Source: JAUSFM01 sp964343705
GTDB taxonomy: Archaea > Nanobdellota > Nanobdellia > Woesearchaeales > UBA12501
Direction of reading: 5' to 3'
Assembly: GCA_964343705.1 (NCBI GenBank)
Contig: CAYFJX010000007.1
Span: 62,001-126,000, forward strand
DNA: 64,000 bases
Part shown: one piece after another, positions 1-6,343 of the stretch
Layout: each line of letters begins with the position of its first letter
How positions within the stretch are numbered: the first letter of the stretch is position 1
Notes under the pieces: model-generated
The model's input: only the letters and a program-made list of their open reading frames with translations
Databases searched by the model: none
Told to the model about the DNA's origin: nothing
Made by a program: the position numbers and the translations under genes

Positions 1-47
1 CCGTTTTCTATTTCTATGAGCACATTAGTGTCAATTACATAGTTCAT
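1..47 (-). CDS. vapC: VapC-type PIN-domain toxin, N-terminal fragment cut by window edge
   Basis: Only the first fifteen or so codons lie in the window. They read MNYVIDTNVLIEIEN, the first beta strand of a PIN domain with the catalytic Asp in V-I-D-T-N. The ATG overlaps the TGA of the upstream antitoxin gene in an ATGA arrangement, which is typical of translationally coupled vapBC pairs. PIN toxins are Mg-dependent ribonucleases. The rest of the gene lies beyond position 1, so its integrity cannot be judged. Confidence 0.75.
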   Translation of the reverse strand, partial: MNYVIDTNVLIEIEN

Positions 48-295
48 AGTCTCTTACTCACATTTGTGTTAAATTCTTTCCTTATTTTCTTCCAATCAAC
101 GTCGTTAAGCATGCCTTTTAGTGGTTTTGGCCCACAAAGTATTTCATAGGCATTTCCTTTTTCATTGTTGTTTTTGTGTTCTTGTATTATCTTGTCAAAA
201 AATTCCCCCATTTTCATGCCTTGTTTTGCAGACTCTGCTTTGAAATATCTCCATTTATCCTCACTTATGTTTTTGATGCATGCATCCATTTTCAT
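44..295 (-). CDS. vapB: VapB-like antitoxin
   Basis: A protein of 83 residues starting MKMDACIKNISEDKWRYFKA. It looks like a ribbon-helix-helix antitoxin: a short N-terminal strand (DACIKNI), then helices, then a charged C-terminal tail that would wrap the toxin. It lies immediately before a PIN toxin gene and overlaps it by 4 bp. A GTG one codon upstream (298) could also start the gene. The ATG at 295 is preferred because a TATA-like TTTAAATATAAG lies about 27-35 nt upstream. It was identified from size, shape and context, not from a search. Confidence 0.7.
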   Translation of the reverse strand: MKMDACIKNISEDKWRYFKAESAKQGMKMGEFFDKIIQEHKNNNEKGNAYEILCGPKPLKGMLNDVDWKKIRKEFNTNVSKRL

Positions 296-319
296 CACTT
301 TATTTAGTGTAGTTAAGCT

Positions 320-331
320 TATATTTAAAGT
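320..331 (-). promoter_or_regulatory. TATA-like box of the left-edge vapBC pair
   Basis: On the minus strand the sequence reads TTTAAATATAAG, about 27-35 nt before the vapB ATG. This matches the archaeal leaderless spacing seen at most promoters in this window. Confidence 0.45.
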
Positions 332-356
332 TTATGTTTTTTATAACTTGTTATAA

Positions 357-581
357 AAGTATAACTTTACTCTCACTTTCTATTATCTTGTTTTGGAACA
401 ATCCCATAATTTCTGTCATTATTCCATACCGACAAATGTTGTTATTGTTCAAATAATAATGCGGAATGATTTAAGCATTGTGTCGGGATAGTATCTTAAC
501 TGTTTATCTAAATACGTCGACAAGTAGAAGGGAAGAAACAGAACCATCAACTTTTAATTAACGCTAGCAACCTTTTGTCGT
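357..581. other. AT-rich intergenic stretch, no feature recognised
   Basis: This is the space between the vapB promoter and the small ORF at 582. I see no open frame, tRNA-like fold or strong repeat in it. Confidence 0.4.
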
Positions 582-857
582 CTAATAACACAAAATTACA
601 AGAACTGCTAAAAACTTTTTAGCAGAAAAAGGAAAACTATTTATTATCAAACAACCACCTGTATCTCCAGAACCACATCTTTCAGTTCTGCTGTCCACTA
701 CGCAAGTCGGGGTGGGCCAGTCGATGTTTCTGCGGTAATGGGGAGGTCCCTTCTCTGCAACGCAGTTGCAGAGCTGATTGTTATTTCTGGGCTCAAAAGA
801 GCAAACAATGCCAACAACTTTTTGTTGTTTTTTCGTTTGTCGTCGAGATTTTGGCAT
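582..857 (-). CDS. Small Cys-rich hypothetical protein (or structured RNA)
   Basis: An open frame of 91 codons with a strongly basic start (MPKSRRQTKKQQK), six cysteines and no signal peptide or recognisable domain. Its middle (about 640-800) is clearly more GC-rich than the AT-rich surroundings and contains the perfect hairpin TCTGCAAC-GCA-GTTGCAGA. Its 3' end holds a 10-bp inverted repeat at 606-626. The TTTATAAA palindrome at 861-868 lies only a few bases before the ATG, so transcription from it would begin inside the frame. That fits a non-coding RNA at least as well as a protein. I do not recognise a family. Confidence 0.3.
   Translation of the reverse strand: MPKSRRQTKKQQKVVGIVCSFEPRNNNQLCNCVAEKGPPHYRRNIDWPTPTCVVDSRTERCGSGDTGGCLIINSFPFSAKKFLAVLVILCY
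606..626. repeat. Perfect inverted repeat CTGCTAAAAA-n-TTTTTAGCAG
   Basis: Two 10-bp arms separated by one base give a strong hairpin at the 3' end of the small minus-strand frame. It may be a terminator or RNA-stabilising stem. A near copy of the right arm (GTTTTTAGCAG) occurs just after the gene ending at 1762. Confidence 0.5.
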
Positions 858-860
858 AAT

Positions 861-868
861 TTTATAAA
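861..868 (+). promoter_or_regulatory. TATA box TTTATAAA for the HTH gene
   Basis: A palindromic archaeal TATA box whose end is 25 nt before the GTG at 894. The same spacing is found at 18103, 28853 and 34603, which supports the GTG as the true start of a leaderless mRNA. Confidence 0.6.
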
Positions 869-893
869 CAAAAATAAAAAGAACTAAACTGAG

Positions 894-1400
894 GTGATAC
901 CCTTCAAACCAAACAAAATAATATTACAAGACCATGAACCTTCCATGGCACCAAGTAGTGAAGAGCTAGCAGCTGTTGTGCTTGCGAGAATTGGTCTAGA
1001 ACCGCGTAAAAAAGGATCAACAGACAAAATGTATCGTGTTCTTGTAGAGCTCTATGAACGCTCTAAACTTGCTTACAGAAAGAAGCGACCAGAACACGCA
1101 GTGATGACTGTCGAAGAAATGGGCTACTTTGCAGGCATTAGTCGACAAACCATGTATGACTACCTCAACCGTTGGACAAGCATACGGCTCATTGCCAAGA
1201 CTAGTTATATTGCTGATGGCAGAGTGGTTATTGGCTACAAATTAAGTGGCAACACACTTGAGCAAGCCTTTAACAAAGTAACAAGCCATGTGCAGATTCA
1301 TATGGATCTTACGCAGCGATACATCCGAGAGCTCCAGCGTTTGATTAAGAACGAGAAGATAGCAGAGAGTCAGAAGCAAGAAGCAGCAGTTGAGGCGTAA
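894..1400 (+). CDS. Helix-turn-helix transcriptional regulator
   Basis: A 168-aa soluble protein, likely a DNA-binding regulator. Residues about 78-105 form a clear HTH: TVEEMGYFAGISRQTMYDYL, followed by a wing-like segment (RLIAKTSYIADGRVVIGYKL). The N-terminal third is basic and helical, and the C-terminus is a charged helix that could dimerise. The start is GTG, chosen from the TATA box 25 nt upstream. An ATG at 945 is the alternative and would remove 17 residues. The target is unknown. The next gene has its own TATA-like box. It may act locally, but nothing proves this. Confidence 0.7.
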   Translation: MIPFKPNKIILQDHEPSMAPSSEELAAVVLARIGLEPRKKGSTDKMYRVLVELYERSKLAYRKKRPEHAVMTVEEMGYFAGISRQTMYDYLNRWTSIRLIAKTSYIADGRVVIGYKLSGNTLEQAFNKVTSHVQIHMDLTQRYIRELQRLIKNEKIAESQKQEAAVEA

Positions 1401-1402
1401 AG

Positions 1403-1410
1403 CTTATAAG
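1403..1410 (+). promoter_or_regulatory. TATA-like box CTTATAAG
   Basis: Lies 22 nt before the ATG at 1433, directly after the HTH stop codon. It suggests separate leaderless transcription of the small membrane protein. Confidence 0.4.
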
Positions 1411-1432
1411 GGATTAGGGAATTTCCCAGTGT

Positions 1433-1762
1433 ATGCTGGGAGAATTTGCTTATGGAATTGCTGGATTGTATTCTGAGAATCCAGGCTATTTTGGGCAGGT
1501 ATTAGAGTATGCACGACTTGATCGTGTACGTACACAAGTAAATGCAGCAGCTGGCGCACTTATTGGGTTATCTCTTGGTATGATGGTTGAGACACTCTTG
1601 AATGATGGTGGTCAGCCTGATGGACCAATAACTCTTTGCACAACACTTGTTGGTGCAGGGATTTGTCTTACAAAAGGGTTTCCTGCTACGACTGACAAAA
1701 CTACTGAAGAATACTTGGCTATGGCGCAAAAAATTCAACAAGAAGATTCTAGTTCTGATTAA
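1433..1762 (+). CDS. Small two-helix membrane protein, unknown function
   Basis: A 109-aa protein not recognised as any family. Two hydrophobic stretches are visible: about residues 37-54 (AAGALIGLSLGMMVETLL) and about 66-82 (ITLCTTLVGAGICLTKGF). They suggest a hairpin of two transmembrane helices. A polar, acidic C-terminal tail ends in Ser/Asp. It follows the HTH gene by 32 bp in the same direction but has its own TATA-like box. Confidence 0.6.
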   Translation: MLGEFAYGIAGLYSENPGYFGQVLEYARLDRVRTQVNAAAGALIGLSLGMMVETLLNDGGQPDGPITLCTTLVGAGICLTKGFPATTDKTTEEYLAMAQKIQQEDSSSD

Positions 1763-2173
1763 AAGTTTTTAGCAGAATTGAATGCAGGCATTCTAACAAA
1801 CGTTCTCATAAAATAGGTACATTACCATTCAGGAAAATAACAAATTTTTGACAGTTTTTTTAGTTTTGAAATAATTCGGGAAAATCCCGAACACCTTGAT
1901 TCTCAAAAACTCATGCATTCTGGTATTGTCCCGTAATGTTTTCTTCTTTCGTGCATTTTCCCAGAATTTGTCGTCAAACTAGTTTGAGGGGTGCAAACTC
2001 TATACCCTGGCCTCGCGAGTAAGAATACAGCAAAAGTCGCATAAAACACCCCCTTTGAGAAACTGTTCTGGGATGATACCTGCAGTGTATACTGGTATGG
2101 GAAAGAAATGTTTTTTTTGTCTTTTAACTTTTTTATAGCGCGCTTACAATTTTCTAGCAAAAACAAGAATTTA
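1763..2173. other. 410-bp gene-poor spacer with two palindromes
   Basis: No convincing coding frame; the minus-strand frame that crosses it is a continuation of noncoding sequence. It holds a perfect 7-bp hairpin TTCGGGA-AAA-TCCCGAA at 1875-1891 and a perfect 14-bp palindrome TCAAACTAGTTTGA near 1975-1988. Function unknown. Confidence 0.4.
1846..1868 (+). terminator. T-rich tract, possible archaeal terminator
   Basis: Runs of T (TTTTTGACAGTTTTTTTAG) about 85 bp after the stop of the small membrane gene. Archaeal termination commonly uses such T tracts. It is followed by the hairpin at 1875-1891. Confidence 0.35.
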
Positions 2174-3007
2174 TTATTGACGTTTTTGTGCCTCTTTTTC
2201 CAGGCCTTCAAAATCCATAAAACCAATTGCCAGACTTGTTCGGATTTGATCTTCATAACCAGGAGGTGCTGCACCTACACTGTGTTCCATGGCAAGCAAT
2301 GGTTCTCCTAGTACACGTGCTGTTTCTTCTGTATAGTTTTCCATTCCTAAACCAGGAATAAGCAGTCCAATATCAGGCTCATGCTCAAAAGCAAATTCCT
2401 TTCCTTTGTACACACCTCTTAATGCTGGTTGAGTTGCAGAGGAATGAAAATCCCAAACAAATTTGTCCTTATGTCCATCTCCTTTTTTATCTGTACCAAT
2501 AGGAGGATAATACCATGCTTGCATGTTATGATAACCCTCTGAAGGAATTTCAATATTCAATGCTTGCATAATGACGCGATTGTAAAAGTCGTGGTGTCTA
2601 ATGAGATGAGGAAAGCATTTTTCAACAGCCTCACATAGCTCCCTAAGGTTTTCTGGTGGTTTCTCTGCAACTTCACGTGGCAAGCTTCCTAACACACCGC
2701 TTGCGTCTTTGATTTCCCTACCGCCATTATGCATAAGCCAATTAAGTCGCGGACGACTACGAAATGGCATACCACCTTCTGCCACTACACGATGATATGT
2801 ATCAGAGTCAATACCATAAAATCGATCAATTCTCCTTGAGGGTGCAAAGTATTGAGCAAGATCATTGATAGAATGAGAAAACAGTAATTCCAGCATTAAA
2901 CTAAAGTTATGTAATCCTTGCTTTTGAACCGCAGCATAACCTTTTGTCCTAAATTGTTCTCGTACATCATCTACAAGAGCTGGATCAATATCTGGATTTG
3001 GTGCCAT
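2174..3007 (-). CDS. 2-oxoglutarate/Fe(II)-dependent oxygenase-like protein
   Basis: A 277-aa protein with the spacing of the isopenicillin-N-synthase-like branch of 2OG-Fe(II) oxygenases. The metal-ligand pair is H179-x-D181 (GDGHKDKFVWD). The third ligand is H242 (LLAMEHSVG), and an R256-x-S258 pair for 2OG binding lies 14 residues later (IRTSLAIGF). An aromatic segment before the HxD (MQAWYYPP) also fits. The substrate cannot be inferred. The gene stands alone with its own TATA box (CTTAAATA on the minus strand at 3030-3037, 23 nt from the ATG). The family call rests on motif spacing, so moderate confidence. Confidence 0.6.
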   Translation of the reverse strand: MAPNPDIDPALVDDVREQFRTKGYAAVQKQGLHNFSLMLELLFSHSINDLAQYFAPSRRIDRFYGIDSDTYHRVVAEGGMPFRSRPRLNWLMHNGGREIKDASGVLGSLPREVAEKPPENLRELCEAVEKCFPHLIRHHDFYNRVIMQALNIEIPSEGYHNMQAWYYPPIGTDKKGDGHKDKFVWDFHSSATQPALRGVYKGKEFAFEHEPDIGLLIPGLGMENYTEETARVLGEPLLAMEHSVGAAPPGYEDQIRTSLAIGFMDFEGLEKEAQKRQ

Positions 3008-3029
3008 ACAGTGCGGAGCTTAGAGGTTG

Positions 3030-3037
3030 TATTTAAG
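3030..3037 (-). promoter_or_regulatory. TATA box CTTAAATA with upstream AAAGG BRE
   Basis: On the minus strand it reads ACAAAGG-CTTAAATA, 22 nt before the ATG of the oxygenase-like gene. It matches the BRE/TATA form repeated across the window but lacks the ACCACTT inverted repeat. Confidence 0.5.
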
Positions 3038-3045
3038 CCTTTGTA

Positions 3046-3450
3046 CTAACTATCTATGACCTCTATCCCTTTGACTTTCTTAAACTCCTTGTCAAAAGTT
3101 GCAATATATTTCACATCAGCTAATTGCGCTAAGGCAACACTTGTACAGTCGGTGAAATTCAAGGTGTGTTTGCCTTGAAATAGTTCCCATGCTTTTTTGA
3201 AAGTTTTTACATCTAAATTAAGGATATGAATTTCTGAATCAAGAAGGTATTTGCCAATTATTTTTGCTTCATTTTTGTTCTTTTTTCGCATTGTAACACT
3301 GACAACTTCATCAAAAATAAAGTTAGTAGTAAAAGGTTCTCCATAAACATTTGTAACAATTCTTCTCATTATTTCTCTTGCTTTTTTATGATGAACATCA
3401 TCATTGTTCTTAAAAGCATAAAAAAGGCTAGCATCTAAAAGGATTGCCAT
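3046..3450 (-). CDS. vapC: VapC-type PIN-domain ribonuclease toxin
   Basis: A 134-aa PIN domain. The acidic active-site residues are in the expected order: D6 (AILLDASL), Glu in FIFDEVVS (about residue 45), Asp in LNFTDCTSVALA, and a final Asp in YIATFDKEF. Its ATG overlaps the stop of the antitoxin gene by one base (TAATG), so the two are translationally coupled. VapC toxins cleave RNA, often tRNA or rRNA. The length is normal for the family and all catalytic acids are present, so it is probably functional. Confidence 0.88.
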   Translation of the reverse strand: MAILLDASLFYAFKNNDDVHHKKAREIMRRIVTNVYGEPFTTNFIFDEVVSVTMRKKNKNEAKIIGKYLLDSEIHILNLDVKTFKKAWELFQGKHTLNFTDCTSVALAQLADVKYIATFDKEFKKVKGIEVIDS

Positions 3451-3677
3451 TATCCGTAAAGAACCTCATCAGCATTTTCACTGAGTCTTTCTGTACCCTT
3501 ACCCCAACTGCTAGGCTTTAAATCCAATATGCTTAACTTAGGTTTTTTCTCACTTTTTTCAAGCCATTCTTGCATTGCTAATGTGAGTGCTTTTCCTACT
3601 TTGAGACCACCTCGTACAGCTTGAGCTTTGAATTCTCTGAAAGTATCCTCGTCGACATTTTTTACACTGAGTTGCAT
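3450..3677 (-). CDS. vapB: VapB antitoxin
   Basis: A 75-aa ribbon-helix-helix antitoxin. The N-terminal strand MQLSVKNVDEDTF and the following helix (REFKAQAVRGGLKVGKALTL) fit DNA binding. The acidic C-terminus, ending LSENADEVLYG, fits toxin binding. It precedes and overlaps the PIN toxin by one base. An imperfect palindrome just upstream (3688-3707) is a candidate autoregulatory operator. Confidence 0.82.
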   Translation of the reverse strand: MQLSVKNVDEDTFREFKAQAVRGGLKVGKALTLAMQEWLEKSEKKPKLSILDLKPSSWGKGTERLSENADEVLYG

Positions 3678-3687
3678 AGTATCATCA

Positions 3688-3707
3688 AAGTATTACAAGT
3701 CATACTT
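3688..3707. promoter_or_regulatory. Candidate VapB operator AAGTAT-n8-ATACTT
   Basis: Perfect 6-bp arms, AAGTAT and ATACTT, with an 8-bp centre. It lies between the TATA-like box (TTTAAATAAA on the minus strand, about 3708-3717) and the vapB ATG, a position where bound VapBC would block transcription. Confidence 0.45.
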
Positions 3708-3768
3708 TTATTTAAATGTTTGCTTTTTCCTCTTAAAATTTTTAAGCGTAAAACCAAAAACCATATAA

Positions 3769-3783
3769 ATAAGTTCAACTTAT
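3769..3783. promoter_or_regulatory. Perfect palindrome ATAAGTT-C-AACTTAT, candidate antitoxin operator
   Basis: The 15-bp palindrome starts inside the TATA element (CCATATAAATAAG) and ends 20 bp before the antitoxin ATG. Autoregulation by the DUF2683-type antitoxin is the simplest reading. A Shine-Dalgarno-like GGTGAGG follows at about 3793-3799. Confidence 0.5.
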
Positions 3784-3803
3784 TCCAACTTAGGTGAGGT
3801 TAT

Positions 3804-4040
3804 ATGGTACAGGCGTTAGTCAGTTTAGATGAAAATACCAACAGGGTATTAAACGTGATAAAAGCAAAGTACGCATTGAATGATAAAGGAGAAGCAATTC
3901 AGTTTGTTGTAAGTAAGTACATCGAAGTAGAAGATGAACCAGAATTACAACCTGAATTTATTGAAAAAATAAAAGAAATACAAAAACAAAAAAGTATTCG
4001 TGTCAAGAACTTTGCTTCACGCTACACTCACAGACAATAA
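3804..4040 (+). CDS. DUF2683-type RelB-like antitoxin
   Basis: A 78-aa protein starting MVQALVSLDENTNRVLNVIK, the pattern I associate with archaeal DUF2683 proteins: a short beta strand, then helices resembling ribbon-helix-helix antitoxins. The C-terminus is charged (EPELQPEFIEKIKEI). It is followed 79 bp later by a RelE-family toxin, the usual partner. A GGTGAGG ribosome-binding site and a palindromic operator precede it. Confidence 0.75.
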   Translation: MVQALVSLDENTNRVLNVIKAKYALNDKGEAIQFVVSKYIEVEDEPELQPEFIEKIKEIQKQKSIRVKNFASRYTHRQ

Positions 4041-4119
4041 TAATTGTCCAATTGTTGTCTGTTCGTAATAGTAAAAGTTGTTCAAATAATCTTGTCTTTT
4101 ACTATATGGGCTGAAGTAA

Positions 4120-4398
4120 ATGTATGATCTCACTATAAAACCTGAAGCAGACAAAATATTTGCAAGGCTTGCAAAAAAGAATCAAAAACAATTACTTAGT
4201 ATTGAAAAGAAAATTCAGGAAATTCGTTCTAAACCAAATCACATTTACAAATTCTTACGAAAACCTTTACAAAGGTTTAACCGTGTTCATATTGATAAAC
4301 ATTTTGTCCTTATTTTTAAAATTGATCATGACCAGAAAGTTGTAGATATTTATTATTATAATCATCACGACAAAGTGTATAAATGGCGACCTAATTAA
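4120..4398 (+). CDS. relE: RelE/ParE-family toxin
   Basis: A 92-aa protein with the RelE fold order: strand (YDLTIKPEADKIF), two helices with LAKKNQKQLLSIEKKI, then a four-stranded end. The end contains the basic residues typical of the active site (KFLRKPLQRFNRVHIDKHFVLIF). It closes with YYYNHHDKVYKW, resembling the family's usual end. Such toxins cut mRNA in the ribosomal A site. The stop codon is shared with the convergent phosphoesterase gene: TTAA at 4395-4398 gives TAA on both strands. Confidence 0.85.
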   Translation: MYDLTIKPEADKIFARLAKKNQKQLLSIEKKIQEIRSKPNHIYKFLRKPLQRFNRVHIDKHFVLIFKIDHDQKVVDIYYYNHHDKVYKWRPN

Positions 4399-5513
4399 TT
4401 CCATAGTTCCTCTTCCTTGGCTTTAGTCAAGAAACCATGCTCATCTTTTTTCACATCTTTAAACAAGAAACGAGAGCGCTTTTCAGGAAGATGAATCAGG
4501 TTCCATTCTAGTTCATCATTATCCAGCACTTTGATTCGCACATAGCCTTTTTTGCATGGCACAAGTTCCTTTGTTTTTCGATCAAGTGTGTACTCATCAC
4601 GCCAAGGAGGCAGCTGCATAAACACACGTCCATTCTTAGTAACAATCCAATCTTCATGCACATGGCCAAGAACAACAAGTTTGCTTTTGATACTCTTTTT
4701 TCGTTTGACAACAGGAATAATGTGTTTGACATCAAAGTCACCAGACTGTAAGTGTGCAACCAGCTTACCAATCCAACCACTAGGATAAAAATGAGTGGGA
4801 TCTTTGTAATAACGCCAAGGATAATACAAACTACTTTTGAGCAAATAGTACGCTGCCTTCTGATTAAACTTCTTGCTCAATTCTTTGTGCAAACCAAACA
4901 ATGTTGTAATTGGTTTGACTCGTTCAAGAAACGGATGTTGCTCTTTGAGATTCACCAGTGAAATGACAAAGAAGGACATCAGGGGCAAGTTAAGAATCTT
5001 CTCATCTTTGTAATTCAAGAAAAGTTTTTTTTGATTTAATTTGTTCATAGGATCATATTGTTGTCCATGTTCTATATGGACGTCATGTTTTTGATAGGTT
5101 AATCCAGGAAAGTGAACATTGCCATTTCCTAATAATTCTTGTAACCGTTTTTGCACTGCAGGAAATGCAAGGTCTGGATCATGATTTCCTCTCACAAAAA
5201 ACAAGTTCTTATCTTGTTTTGTTGCAAACGTACGTAGTGCTTCAAAAACAAGAGGGTGTGCTTGATGCATCAAATCAAGTTTTTGACATGAAACAGACTC
5301 GGTGATATGTCGAGGGTAGTACGTGGGGTGTTGCAGGCTAGCAGGACATTTTAGAAAATCAAAGGTGTCACCATTGAGTACAAGGTCAACTGGATGTTCT
5401 CGTTCACACAGTTCAAAAATAAGTGAAGAAAGTGCATTGTCACTGATAAAATCATCAGTGAGGTTACCAGCCCCCATTTCTGTATCACTGAGTACTATGA
5501 TTTCTTTTTGCAT
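4395..5513 (-). CDS. Calcineurin-like metallophosphoesterase
   Basis: A 372-aa protein with the metallophosphoesterase motifs in order: D10-x-E12 (LSDTEMGAG), GDTFDF (LVLNGDTFDF), GNHD (VRGNHDPDL), H in IEHGQQYDP, and GHVH (VVLGHVHEDW). The layout resembles LpxH/YfbU-type phosphoesterases, but the usual motif-I His (DxH) is Glu. The protein is longer than LpxH because of a helical insert in the middle (about 190-270). The substrate is unknown. The TATA box TATTTAAA (minus strand, 5546-5553) lies about 33 nt upstream, with a small ACCCC/GGGGT repeat between it and the ATG. Confidence 0.8.
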   Translation of the reverse strand: MQKEIIVLSDTEMGAGNLTDDFISDNALSSLIFELCEREHPVDLVLNGDTFDFLKCPASLQHPTYYPRHITESVSCQKLDLMHQAHPLVFEALRTFATKQDKNLFFVRGNHDPDLAFPAVQKRLQELLGNGNVHFPGLTYQKHDVHIEHGQQYDPMNKLNQKKLFLNYKDEKILNLPLMSFFVISLVNLKEQHPFLERVKPITTLFGLHKELSKKFNQKAAYYLLKSSLYYPWRYYKDPTHFYPSGWIGKLVAHLQSGDFDVKHIIPVVKRKKSIKSKLVVLGHVHEDWIVTKNGRVFMQLPPWRDEYTLDRKTKELVPCKKGYVRIKVLDNDELEWNLIHLPEKRSRFLFKDVKKDEHGFLTKAKEEELWN

Positions 5514-5579
5514 GAATTACCCCAATATAGGGGTTTTCAGGGGGGTTTAAATACCTTTGCTTGCTCCAAACACAGTACC

Positions 5580-5587
5580 TTTATATA
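5580..5587 (+). promoter_or_regulatory. TATA box TTTATATA
   Basis: Ends 27 nt before the ATG of the HAD phosphatase gene, the leaderless spacing common in this window. Confidence 0.5.
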
Positions 5588-5614
5588 CCACCTCTTCTCA
5601 TTTTCATATATTGA

Positions 5615-6256
5615 ATGACTATGGCGACCAAAATAAAAGTTGTTGTAATTGATTTGGGTGGCGTGTACTTCACGTCGGGTACCCCTGCTGTGGTTGATGC
5701 TGTCAAAAATGATTCTTCTATAACTGCTCCAGAGCAGAGAATTGATGAAGTTCTACGATGTAGTCCTGGGAAAGAAGGCCTTCTCTATCGACAGGGCAAG
5801 TTAGGACATGACGAATACTGGGATATTGTCGAGAAAGAACTTGCTATTCCAAAAAGTGAGCGGGAAAGACTTGAAAAAATCTGGTTTGAAGCATATCAAC
5901 CTCAAGAAGGCATGCAAGCACTGGTAAAAAAGCTCAAAGAAAAGTATCCACTTGTTGTTTTTAGTGGGAATATCAAGGCACGTGTTGATTACTTGCAGGA
6001 AAAATACAAGCTTCATGATGACTTTATTGACTGGGTATACTCCTTTGATGCTGGCTGTAGCAAGGGTGATGTACACTTTTACGAGTATCTTATGAAAAAG
6101 CTCAAAGAACATGGGTTTGAACCTGAAGAAGCAGTATATATTGATGATCACCAGAAATTCTTAGATAAGGCCAAGCCATTTGGCATTAATACTATCTTAT
6201 TTGAGTCTGCAGAGGTTCTTGAAGCTGAATTACGAGCTTTAGGACTTGAATTCTAA
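5615..6256 (+). CDS. HAD-superfamily (subclass IA) hydrolase
   Basis: A 213-aa HAD phosphatase. Motif I is VVVIDLGGVYF, with nucleophile Asp and Gly at the usual second-Asp position, as in the DLGGV/DLGNV group. Motif II is VVFSGN (Ser), motif III the Lys in GCSKGDVHFYEYL, and motif IV AVYIDDHQKFLDKA. A helical cap lies between motifs I and II. It probably hydrolyses a small phosphorylated metabolite; the substrate is unknown. The start is the first of two nearby ATGs (ATG ACT ATG), placed by the upstream TATA box. Confidence 0.82.
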   Translation: MTMATKIKVVVIDLGGVYFTSGTPAVVDAVKNDSSITAPEQRIDEVLRCSPGKEGLLYRQGKLGHDEYWDIVEKELAIPKSERERLEKIWFEAYQPQEGMQALVKKLKEKYPLVVFSGNIKARVDYLQEKYKLHDDFIDWVYSFDAGCSKGDVHFYEYLMKKLKEHGFEPEEAVYIDDHQKFLDKAKPFGINTILFESAEVLEAELRALGLEF

Positions 6257-6281
6257 TTGTACCAGTTAAGCACTATTATTT

Positions 6282-6319
6282 CACCAATTAGTGGTTAAAA
6301 TCAGGAAAGGCTTAAATAG
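6282..6319 (+). promoter_or_regulatory. Inverted-repeat plus BRE/TATA promoter of the zinc-lipoprotein gene
   Basis: It reads CACCAATTAGTGG, then eight bases, then GGAAAGG (BRE) and CTTAAATAG (TATA), 25 nt before the ATG at 6344. The same arrangement occurs at 12761, 28798, 61720 and 63967. Confidence 0.6.
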
Positions 6320-6343
6320 TATGGCTAAGCTCCAAAATATATC

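Noticed and set aside
640..860. RNase P or SRP RNA
   Set aside because: The block is RNA-like in composition, but the conserved core motifs of neither RNA (GAGGAAAGTCC-type, or GGTCAGG/GGAAGG/AGCAG-type) are present.
1980..2100. Possible tRNA around GGGTGCAAACTCTATACCC
   Set aside because: No T-arm GGTTCRA sequence, no matching acceptor stem and no CCA-compatible end could be paired.
1903..2274. Minus-strand 123-codon frame
   Set aside because: It overlaps the 3' end of the oxygenase-like gene in another frame and then runs through spacer sequence. Its composition is unlike a protein and it has no promoter.
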